The position numbers and the translations under genes are program-made. Shown piece by piece: positions 28,052-34,971 of a DNA stretch of 64,000 nt. The notes beneath the pieces were generated by a model. The model ran no database searches and was not told where the DNA came from. It saw nothing but the letters and a program-made list of their open reading frames with translations. The stretch spans positions 1 to 64,000 of the forward strand of contig CAZPOV010000002.1 of assembly GCA_964588335.1 (NCBI GenBank), given 5' to 3'. Each line of letters begins with the position of its first letter. Position 1 is the stretch's first letter. The stretch comes from JAGQZY01 sp964588335 (lineage in GTDB: Bacteria > Bdellovibrionota > Bdellovibrionia > Bdellovibrionales > JAGQZY01).

Positions 28052-28561
28052 TCATTTCACCATAAAATCAGTGGTCAGGGGATAATAGAAGTCGGCGGCT
28101 TCTTTAAGCTCTGGGCTCGTGGCTTCGGGCCACGACCAGATTTCAACCCGGCAACCTCTCGATTTCAAATACCAGATCAAAGGAAGGAAATCTTTGTCTC
28201 CTCCCATAATAATGACCACATCCAGCTTATCAGCCATGGTCACAGCATCAATCACCATAAATGAGTCGGCATTTTTCTGGGGGCGACGGATCTCACCGCC
28301 GAGACTCCACCAGAATTTTTGAAAGTCGGTGGAGATTTCTTTGTATTCGGGCTTGTAATAGAGAATTCGCGTGATTTCGCGATCGCCCACTTTTTCTAAG
28401 ATTTTTCGGTAGTCGGTGCGGCCCTCGTGATGTTTTAGGCCAGAGAGTTCGATATTTTCGGCATCAATAAAAATGCCCACAGTTTGAAAGAGTAAGTGCT
28501 TCAATTTGTCAGAATCATGGATATTGGACTTTGATGATTTCTTTTTTGATTTTCTTGCCAT
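28052..28561 (-). CDS. NYN-domain (LabA/DUF88-like) protein
   Basis: The 169-residue protein begins with a basic tail (ARKSKKKSSKS), then a PIN-like NYN domain: VGIFIDAENIELSG (about 28-41) with the first acidic residue, KNADSFMVIDAVTMA with the middle Asp residues, and IIMGGDKDFLPLIWYLKSRGCRVEIW with the last Asp pair. NYN proteins are predicted metal-dependent RNases; in bacteria some act on tRNA or mRNA. GAGGT is 8 bp upstream of the ATG. It stands 66 bp upstream of tRNA-Arg on the same strand. Confidence 0.88.
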   Translation of the reverse strand: MARKSKKKSSKSNIHDSDKLKHLLFQTVGIFIDAENIELSGLKHHEGRTDYRKILEKVGDREITRILYYKPEYKEISTDFQKFWWSLGGEIRRPQKNADSFMVIDAVTMADKLDVVIIMGGDKDFLPLIWYLKSRGCRVEIWSWPEATSPELKEAADFYYPLTTDFMVK

Positions 28562-28657
28562 TTTGCAACCTCGTTGATGGGGCTATTGTCCCCAATTGCC
28601 CCTAATAAAACAAGTTTTTCTAGAGATTTCAGAGAGTTGGGGGACAGTCTGTCATGG

Positions 28658-28685
28658 AAAATGAAAATCATTATTAATAATTATT
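28658..28685. promoter_or_regulatory. Putative Fur box upstream of fur
   Basis: AATGAAAATCATTATTAATAATTATT is AT-rich and shares the NATWATNATWATNAT hexamer pattern of Fur sites. It lies about 35 bp before the Fur-family start codon, where a self-repressing operator would be. This rests on pattern alone. Confidence 0.45.
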
Positions 28686-28718
28686 GACTTATTTTGGCGA
28701 GAATTTTATCTCAGGTCC

Positions 28719-29210
28719 ATGGAACTAAACAATCACTCATTTTTACCTGTCAGCGAGAGTCAGCCCCAGTTGCCTAAAAACGACAAATACAAAGGGGTCC
28801 CGCATAAGAAGATCATCCGAGAATTGGGTTTAAAAGTCACCCAACAGCGCGTACAGATTCTTGAAGTGGTGCGTTCAGGACCATCGCATTTCACGGCTCA
28901 GGAAGTTTTTGAAATTGTCAGTGAAAAAAATCCCGATATTGGTTTTGCCACAGTTTATCGGTTTTTAAAAAAGTTATCCGAGCAGGACTTTGTCACCGAG
29001 GTGCGTATGGGTGGGATGCCGGCTCGTTACGAGTGGGCGGCGAAAGATCACCACGATCACCTGACCTGTACAAAGTGTGGCGCCATCGTTGAATTTGAAA
29101 ACCAAAAAATTGAAGACCTGCAAGATAAAATTGCCCATCGCCACGGATTCAAATTGACCCATCATATTTTGGAACTCTATGGGATCTGTGGAGAATGCCA
29201 ACAGAAATAA
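28719..29210 (+). CDS. Fur-family metal-dependent transcriptional regulator
   Basis: The 163-residue protein has the Fur winged helix (KIIRELGLKVTQQRVQILEVV, HFTAQEVFEIV, GFATVYRFLKKL, with the recognition helix at about 83-95) and the dimer domain with metal sites: AAKDHHDHLTCTKCG near 110 and ICGECQQK at the C-terminus (two CxxC pairs for structural zinc). It carries a 30-residue N-terminal extension. It probably represses iron, zinc or peroxide-stress genes. A Fur-box-like site lies upstream. Which metal it senses cannot be told from sequence alone. Confidence 0.9.
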   Translation: MELNNHSFLPVSESQPQLPKNDKYKGVPHKKIIRELGLKVTQQRVQILEVVRSGPSHFTAQEVFEIVSEKNPDIGFATVYRFLKKLSEQDFVTEVRMGGMPARYEWAAKDHHDHLTCTKCGAIVEFENQKIEDLQDKIAHRHGFKLTHHILELYGICGECQQK

Positions 29211-30769
29211 CCCCAGACCTCTTATTTGCCGAAAAACCGGCGGGTGTTCCCAGCCATCGCCCAAGTCCTGAGCACATGGGTTTCGTTGAGTGGTTGGAGC
29301 AGCAAACCCAATCCTCATTAAAAATCTGTCACCGTCTGGATAAAGAAACGTCGGGAGCGATGCTATTTGCCATGTCCAAACAGGCGGCCGCGCAACTCAC
29401 TGATATTTTTTCTTCACGTCGGATGCAAAAAGAATACTATTTTGTCAGTTCGGCGCCTTCGCTTCATGAAAAGTGGGTGGTTGTTGAAGATAAAGCAAAG
29501 GGCACCCTGATTAAAGAGTGCCCTTGGCAAGAGGAGGGGGATCCATCTATTATCTCTTTGACGGAGTTTGAAAAACTCTCCGCTGAAGGACAGTTCTGTT
29601 TATACAAGGCGAAGCCTCTGACTGGCAAAACACATCAGGTGCGAAAACACGCCACCCACTCGAAGATTCCCATTTTAGGAGATGAGACCTATGGCGGAGA
29701 TCGTTTCCCTCGCTTGATGTTGCATTGTTACCAGTTGAAGTTTCAATGGCAGGGGCAACCTATGACGGTGAATTCGCCGTTGCCTCGTCTTTTCAAGCAT
29801 CTAAGGGAATGTGAGGATCAACAATGGGCGCGATGGGTGAAGGCGATTGAGCGGCGGCAGCGCCTTTTTGGATCTTGGTTGCACTCTCCACAAGCCTTAC
29901 GCTTGATTCATACCGATTCTGAAGACCTTCGAGTCGACCAAGCCGGTGGCAAAATGATCCTTGGCTGGTGGCAAAAAGAGACTCCCACGGAAGCCGAAAA
30001 AAATAAAATTGTTCGATTGATGGAGTGCTACGATTTTAATCCCTGGGTGTTTCAGTGGCGACCGGGGGCACAAGATAAAAACTCCACGGAGCTTCTTTTA
30101 CACTCTTCAGAAAGCGCCCTTCGGGATTGGACGTTTGAGGAAAATGGCGTCAAATATCAAGGCAGCCTACAGCGAGGACAGAACTTCGGTTTATTTTTAG
30201 ACCAACGGCAAAGGCGCCGTTGGATTCAAGAACACAGTCGCCACAAAAAAGTTTTGAACCTGTTTGCTTTTACCGGAGGCTTTAGCATCAATGCGGCTCT
30301 AGGGGGAGCTCAAGAGGTGGTCACTGTTGATCTGTTTGCCAAATATTTAGAGTGGGGAAAGGAAAACTTTAAGCTCAACCAGCTGGATCCTGAAGACAGT
30401 CGTTATCAGTGGCGACGTATGGACAGTTTGGATTATTTGAACTTTGCCAAAAAGAAAGGAATTGTTTTTGATCGTATCATTTGCGATCCGCCGTCTTTTT
30501 CTCGCAACAAAAAGAGTAAGAAAGTTTTTCGAGTCGAAAGAGACTATTCGGCATTGATTGAAGCTTGCTTGCATTGCTTGGAGCCAGGAGGGGTGCTTCT
30601 GTTTTCGACAAACTATGAAAAGTGGGACCTGCAAAAGTGGCAGACGCGCCTTCAGGAGCTCTGTCAAACTTTGCCGGTGCAAGAGCTCCTCACCAGTCCT
30701 ACGCAGTGGGATTTCGAATTTCAAAATCAAGACGCCATTCTTAAAGCCTTTTATTTGACGAAGTCGTGA
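29195..30769 (+). CDS. Pseudouridine synthase fused to RlmI-like RNA methyltransferase
   Basis: A 524-residue two-domain protein. Residues 8-205 match RluA-type pseudouridine synthases: LFAEKPAGVPSHRPS, the catalytic CHRLDKETSG (Asp49) and LTGKTHQVRKHATH. Residues 320-524 are a class I methyltransferase like RlmI: GLFLDQRQRRRWI, SAM motif LNLFAFTGGFSINAAL (355-370), VVTVDLFAKYLEW and ICDPPSFSRNKK (430-440). A linker of about 115 residues joins them. Two RNA modifications, perhaps at nearby rRNA positions, may be made by one polypeptide. The start lies 16 bp inside the fur gene with a poor ribosome site (GGAGA too close), so it may rely on coupled translation. Confidence 0.85.
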   Translation: MPTEITPDLLFAEKPAGVPSHRPSPEHMGFVEWLEQQTQSSLKICHRLDKETSGAMLFAMSKQAAAQLTDIFSSRRMQKEYYFVSSAPSLHEKWVVVEDKAKGTLIKECPWQEEGDPSIISLTEFEKLSAEGQFCLYKAKPLTGKTHQVRKHATHSKIPILGDETYGGDRFPRLMLHCYQLKFQWQGQPMTVNSPLPRLFKHLRECEDQQWARWVKAIERRQRLFGSWLHSPQALRLIHTDSEDLRVDQAGGKMILGWWQKETPTEAEKNKIVRLMECYDFNPWVFQWRPGAQDKNSTELLLHSSESALRDWTFEENGVKYQGSLQRGQNFGLFLDQRQRRRWIQEHSRHKKVLNLFAFTGGFSINAALGGAQEVVTVDLFAKYLEWGKENFKLNQLDPEDSRYQWRRMDSLDYLNFAKKKGIVFDRIICDPPSFSRNKKSKKVFRVERDYSALIEACLHCLEPGGVLLFSTNYEKWDLQKWQTRLQELCQTLPVQELLTSPTQWDFEFQNQDAILKAFYLTKS

Positions 30770-30941
30770 GAGCGGGAGTTTTTATTCCCTTGGGATGACT
30801 CTCTTATTTTTGATAGCTGTTGGCGCCGACCTGCTAAGCATCGCGTCAACGGTTGGGTTTTAAGACTCGTTGGAGCTTTATTTCGTTTAAAGAACTTGAT
30901 GCTGTAAGGGTGGGACAGTATAAGACGCAAGAGGTCACAAA

Positions 30942-31502
30942 ATGAAAATGAAGCTGTTACTGTGTTTGATTATAGCGTTTGCCAGTATAAGTTGCGAAAC
31001 TGTTGAAATTAAAGAGAAAAAGTTCAGTTGTAATGAGCTCGATTGGTTTGAAATCGGACGCTCCGATGGGCTTCAGGGTTTGAATTCTATGGCCTATGAA
31101 TCCAAGAAAAAGAACTGTGAAAGTTTTTCAGACCTTGAATATGAGAAATACGTCAATGGCTGGTACTCAGGTGTCGATCAGTTTTGTACCCCTCAACAGG
31201 GCTTTGCCTACGGTCGCACCGGGCGCAAGTACTACAATATCTGTCCGACTGGTAAAGAAGCCCCTTTTATGAAGTCCTATCGCCAAGGTCTTAAAGTTTA
31301 TCTTTATGAAAAGGACAACCAAAAGATCACCGATGAATTGGCGCAAATTGCCAACCAAGCTCAAAAAGTGGATGCCGAAAAGGCTTCGATTCTGGTCAAA
31401 AAGATGAATGAGCTTGAAACTCGCCTTGAGCTTAATAAAGCTTTGATTTCTAAAATTCAAAATCAAATCGATCAGAATCTTTCCAAATCCACAACTTTTT
31501 AG
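30942..31502 (+). CDS. DUF2799-like lipoprotein
   Basis: The 186-residue protein is a lipoprotein (lipobox SISC, Cys18). The conserved pattern LDWFEIGRSDGLQG, YVNGWYSGVDQFC, GFAYGRTGRKYYNIC and YRQGLKVYLYE fits DUF2799, whose role is unknown. The C-terminal 60 residues are a coiled-coil-like helix (AQIANQAQKVDAEKASILVKK). AGAGGT lies upstream. The fluoride channel gene starts 13 bp after its stop, so the two may share a transcript. Confidence 0.85.
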   Translation: MKMKLLLCLIIAFASISCETVEIKEKKFSCNELDWFEIGRSDGLQGLNSMAYESKKKNCESFSDLEYEKYVNGWYSGVDQFCTPQQGFAYGRTGRKYYNICPTGKEAPFMKSYRQGLKVYLYEKDNQKITDELAQIANQAQKVDAEKASILVKKMNELETRLELNKALISKIQNQIDQNLSKSTTF

Positions 31503-31515
31503 TTAGACTTTGTTC

Positions 31516-31878
31516 ATGCTCATTTATTCTTTGGCTTTTATGGCGGCGGCCGGTTTAGGTGCCTATCTTCGAATGCAAACCAACAATTGGGTGGGCTTAC
31601 CGTGGGGAACGTTCACGGTGAATGTGATAGGCAGTCTTGTTATTGGGTTCCTAGCTCTTTATTTAGGAAAAGAGTCTCCCCAGGTGCGTGTCGTGATTAT
31701 GGTGGCCTTTTTAGGGGCGTTAACCACATTTTCGGGATATTCCCTTGATTTGGTCCGTATGTTCGAACAGGGAACGCCGGCAAAGGCGCTTGTATACCTG
31801 CTTGCATCGAATATCGTTTGTTTTCTGGCGTGCTATGGCGGCTGGAAAATCGCTCAGAAACTGGTGATCAGCCAGTAG
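31516..31878 (+). CDS. crcB: Fluoride ion channel CrcB/Fluc
   Basis: This 120-residue protein has four membrane spans and the Fluc signature: GAYLRMQTN near 14, PWGTFTVNVIGSLVIGF (about 30-46) and GALTTFSGYS with the pore-lining Phe/Ser. As a dimer of antiparallel subunits it exports fluoride across the inner membrane. The ATG at 31516 begins with the first span; a TTG two codons earlier is possible. No fluoride riboswitch is seen in the 13 bp gap before it. Confidence 0.9.
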   Translation: MLIYSLAFMAAAGLGAYLRMQTNNWVGLPWGTFTVNVIGSLVIGFLALYLGKESPQVRVVIMVAFLGALTTFSGYSLDLVRMFEQGTPAKALVYLLASNIVCFLACYGGWKIAQKLVISQ

Positions 31879-31989
31879 ACATTCTGGTTAAAATTACAGG
31901 ATTTATGGAAAAGTTGTGCTTTTTTTACCCTCAAACCCAAAAATTTCGCTTTTTATGGTATAACGTTCTCGGATAGGAGGATAAGGATC

Positions 31990-32427
31990 GTGGAAACTTT
32001 GACTGAGACGCCGTCAGGCGCAAATGAAGCACAACAAGAGATTGTTTTCCAAAACATGGAGGACGACCTTAATCTCGATAAATTCGATAATATATTAGAA
32101 CTCGACGAAGCCGAGTACCCGCAATTCACATTAGCCAAGAACAAGGCAAGATTTTTGAGAATGGTTAGCTGGTATCGGTCAAAAGAAGAGTGGATTGAAG
32201 TAGCTCCACTAAGTGGTGTGAACAAACTGTTCAAACGACAAACGAAAGAGCTTGAAGGAATCCGTGCTAATAAAATGGATTACGAGATGGAACTTGAAAC
32301 TGGGACATTAACACCCAGCCAAAGATCTTATAGAAAAGATGAACTTAAAATGTGTAAAGTTCATGAAAAAATGGCAGTTCACTTGATTTCTAAACTGCAG
32401 GTGAAAATTAAATCAGGGCGACGTTAA
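31990..32427 (+). CDS. Small acidic/helical cytosolic protein, unknown
   Basis: The GTG start is preceded by a strong AGGAGG, and the 145-residue protein has no signal peptide or membrane span. The N-terminal half is acidic (QNMEDDLNLDKFDNILELDEAEY), the C-terminal half basic and helical (ELKMCKVHEKMAVHLISKLQVKIKSGRR). A terminator at 32466-32498 closes the gene. Good ribosome site and terminator make it a real gene; I recognise no family. Confidence 0.75.
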   Translation: METLTETPSGANEAQQEIVFQNMEDDLNLDKFDNILELDEAEYPQFTLAKNKARFLRMVSWYRSKEEWIEVAPLSGVNKLFKRQTKELEGIRANKMDYEMELETGTLTPSQRSYRKDELKMCKVHEKMAVHLISKLQVKIKSGRR

Positions 32428-32465
32428 TAATAGCTCAGATCCAGGCTAGGGATCTATAACAGAGA

Positions 32466-32498
32466 AAAACCGCATTCCTTTGGATGCGGTTTTTTTTT
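32466..32498 (+). terminator. Rho-independent terminator
   Basis: A stem of about 12 bp (AAAACCGCAT with ATGCGGTTTT plus an inner CC/GG) is followed by eight T. It ends the gene at 31990-32427. Confidence 0.9.
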
Positions 32499-32647
32499 GC
32501 CCAGTGTCCGCAAACACCAATAAAGCTGGGCTCTGCTGCAGAATTCTCACTGGAATTTGTGAGGATATTGACCAGAAACCGTTTTGAAAGTTCTACAGTG
32601 CCAACTTCCATGGTTTTTGTGATACCTCACTGGCTATGGAGGATAAG

Positions 32648-33097
32648 ATGAGATCAGTTTTAGTTTTTATAATCTTTTTGATGGGTGGCGCAGCCATGGC
32701 CGAAACCTTTCAAATTCCCTTTGAAAATGGAGCGGTGGAGATCACTGGCGACGTCGTATTGTCAGACGATGAGAATAGCTTTGATGTTGAAAATGTTGAA
32801 ATCTCAATTCCCAGTTTATCTCACGGATCGTTGCACTTGGTGGCTGAGTTTGGTTGGGGGGATGGCCCCTACAATTTTCTTTGTAAAACTATCAGTCTGG
32901 CCACTTTTGAAACTGAAGAGTATCAGTACGCCTCAGCTTACGGTTATCTTCAGTCCATCGGTGGGTTGAGTAGCCTTTTTTCAACGCCTGAGTTTTTTAT
33001 AGTCAAACGGGATATGACTTTTGAGGTTTCAGAAAGCTATCCGAATTCGAGCTATGATTCCGGGTTCTCCTGCTATAACTACAAAGTTGAATACTAA
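32648..33097 (+). CDS. Exported protein of unknown function
   Basis: From the ATG at 32648 the protein has 149 residues with a signal peptide (MRSVLVFIIFLMGGAAMA, cut before ETF). GGAGGATAAG sits just before it; an ATG at 32636 overlaps that site. The mature part is acidic and strand-rich, with two cysteines (FLCK and FSCYN) near the ends. Periplasmic or secreted. No family recognised. Confidence 0.7.
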   Translation: MRSVLVFIIFLMGGAAMAETFQIPFENGAVEITGDVVLSDDENSFDVENVEISIPSLSHGSLHLVAEFGWGDGPYNFLCKTISLATFETEEYQYASAYGYLQSIGGLSSLFSTPEFFIVKRDMTFEVSESYPNSSYDSGFSCYNYKVEY

Positions 33098-33292
33098 CTT
33101 CGTAAACAGACGAAACGGACTAAAGATTACGGCGAGTGACTTTAGATGGTTCCGCACAAGCTTTGACCTTTTCCTTTCTTATGTGGCTTGGTTGGGGCCT
33201 ACTTTTGATTTGGCGAATTGTGAACTTATTTACGCGACCTTGGTCGGTAAGTAGATTGTTTAACCCTCTAGGCCAAATGTAGAATCGAGGGA

Positions 33293-33973
33293 ATGAAGCA
33301 GTCCGATGCGGTCCAATTCCTTTTTAGAGATTTAAAAGTCGTTTCAACCGATCTTACGTTGAACCACTATGAGCAAGTTTTTGAAGAGGAGATGCAAGAT
33401 TATTTTCCCTTCAATGAAGCCATCATGGATTGGCTGCAAGAGCTTTATCGCAGTGAAAAGTACATCTCTTTTGACGAAAATAAACTGAGTCTTTATTTCG
33501 AAAAAGACCATCCCTTTCTGTTTATTCGAGATTTAGCGCATATGAATTGTTGGAATATGGGGTATCATCGTAAAGACCGGCGAGACCATATCACCGGTTT
33601 GATGTTCTCGGGGAACCCCAGTTTCGCTCTCGAGGCCACCCTTTGCTTGTGCCGGCCGTCTTTGGTTGATGAGAAACAAAGCCAGTGGTTTGATTTCAAA
33701 CAGGCTATGACCAATTTGGAACTTGCTAATCCCTCGAGTATGGACGAGCAGGCTTGGAAGGCTTGTGCCCTGTTCTATCTTTATTTCCATCTCAGCGAAG
33801 ACGGGCAAAGCGTGTCTCGCCAGGATCTGATCGATCTCTTAGACCCCTACCGAGAAACCATTGAAATTGCTCTTTATGAGGGTGATGAGGCTCTCCGCCA
33901 AGAATGTGGGCGTATCACTCAGTTGATTCGCTACCGCGATAACTCAACTTTGATGGACGGATTGAGCCGATGA
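33293..33973 (+). CDS. Uncharacterised cytosolic protein
   Basis: A 226-residue protein with no signal, mainly helical, rich in Phe, Trp and acidic residues (VFEEEMQDYFPFNEAIMDWLQELYRS). His and Cys residues near 85-115 (AHMNCWNMGYHRKDRRDH) could bind metal. The stop overlaps the next lipoprotein gene by ATGA, so the two are coupled. No family recognised; a gene because of its length and coupling. Confidence 0.65.
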   Translation: MKQSDAVQFLFRDLKVVSTDLTLNHYEQVFEEEMQDYFPFNEAIMDWLQELYRSEKYISFDENKLSLYFEKDHPFLFIRDLAHMNCWNMGYHRKDRRDHITGLMFSGNPSFALEATLCLCRPSLVDEKQSQWFDFKQAMTNLELANPSSMDEQAWKACALFYLYFHLSEDGQSVSRQDLIDLLDPYRETIEIALYEGDEALRQECGRITQLIRYRDNSTLMDGLSR

Positions 33974-34215
33974 AGATATTGTTTTGCAGTCTGTTTTGCC
34001 TTTTTACTTTAGGATGCTCTTCGACCACCATACGAAGTGATGAAAACGGAAAACACACCATTCAGTGTCTTAACAATATCACACGCTGCCATTCGAAAGC
34101 TCGTAACATTTGTGACGACGGTTACCTTGTAACCAACCGAGTCCGCCCACAGCGGGTGGGAGATGACACTCGTTACACCCTTAATGTGAAATGTCGACAA
34201 CCGACAATGTATTAA
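33970..34215 (+). CDS. Short lipoprotein
   Basis: An 81-residue protein whose first 16 residues form a lipoprotein signal ending FTLGC. The mature part of 65 residues has five further cysteines (CLNNITRCHSKARNIC and VKCRQ), enough for disulfides. Its start overlaps the preceding gene's stop. Function unknown. Confidence 0.7.
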   Translation: MKILFCSLFCLFTLGCSSTTIRSDENGKHTIQCLNNITRCHSKARNICDDGYLVTNRVRPQRVGDDTRYTLNVKCRQPTMY

Positions 34216-34243
34216 CAGTATTCACCCCAAAAAAGGAAATAGT

Positions 34244-34924
34244 ATGAACCGAGTTTTTATCTTTGCAATGGCATTGCTCGTTTTTTTTGAAACCCACGCC
34301 CTTGAGATGGAAGTTAAAAAAGTGAAGGGTCGTAAGGCCATCGTTGAACTTTCAGAAAGTCATGCCGTCCGTCCGGGCGATCAGTTGACCGTCACCTCAG
34401 ACCGCGCCGGTCACAAGACAAGATCACTTTCGTCGATGCCGGGGCAACCACAATATGCTTTTACTGGTGGAATGGATATCGAGGGAATCTCTTATGACTC
34501 TGAGGGAACCGAATTTGACGTCAGCCGAACAATCATTGATGTGCGCTTTGGATGGGTTAAACCACAGTTTGAAGCTGGTCCGATCCTGCAGATTGACAAT
34601 CAGACCTTTGATTTTGGTGTCGGAAATGTTGAGATCAATTCCATCTTTATCGGTGGTTACGGTGAATACAATTTAGCACCGGCCACCGAAAAATTCATAC
34701 CAGCCGTTGGTGGAATAATAGGCTACACCTCCAATGAATTGGCCAGTGATGTCAGTGGCTTTAGAATCCAACCCTATGTACGGGGTAAATTCTTTTTGAC
34801 CGGAGGCACGGGAGTGGCCTTATTAGGACAAATAGGCTATCGCTACGATAAATTGTCTGGAAATGGCGTCGATGTCACCGGCTCGGGCTTGGTCCTTAAT
34901 GCTGGGATTGGTTATTACTATTAA
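34244..34924 (+). CDS. Predicted outer-membrane beta-barrel protein
   Basis: A 226-residue protein with a signal peptide (MNRVFIFAMALLVFFETHA). Residues 25-60 look like a small domain (VKKVKGRKAIVELSESHAVRPGDQLTV); the rest shows alternating strands with Gly and aromatic residues, ending NAGIGYYY, a typical barrel C-terminus. It may be a small eight-stranded barrel. AAAAGGAA precedes the ATG. It is 28 bp after the short lipoprotein gene and may share its transcript. Confidence 0.75.
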   Translation: MNRVFIFAMALLVFFETHALEMEVKKVKGRKAIVELSESHAVRPGDQLTVTSDRAGHKTRSLSSMPGQPQYAFTGGMDIEGISYDSEGTEFDVSRTIIDVRFGWVKPQFEAGPILQIDNQTFDFGVGNVEINSIFIGGYGEYNLAPATEKFIPAVGGIIGYTSNELASDVSGFRIQPYVRGKFFLTGGTGVALLGQIGYRYDKLSGNGVDVTGSGLVLNAGIGYYY

Positions 34925-34928
34925 AGAA

Positions 34929-34954
34929 AAAGGCCGTTTTTATAAACGGCCTTT
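34929..34954. terminator. Bidirectional terminator between convergent genes
   Basis: AAAGGCCGTTT (34929-34939) pairs with AAACGGCCTTT (34944-34954). T-rich sequence follows on the minus strand and a shorter run on the plus strand. It separates the barrel gene from the Cys-repeat lipoprotein gene. Confidence 0.85.
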
Positions 34955-34971
34955 CGACAACCCAACCCATT

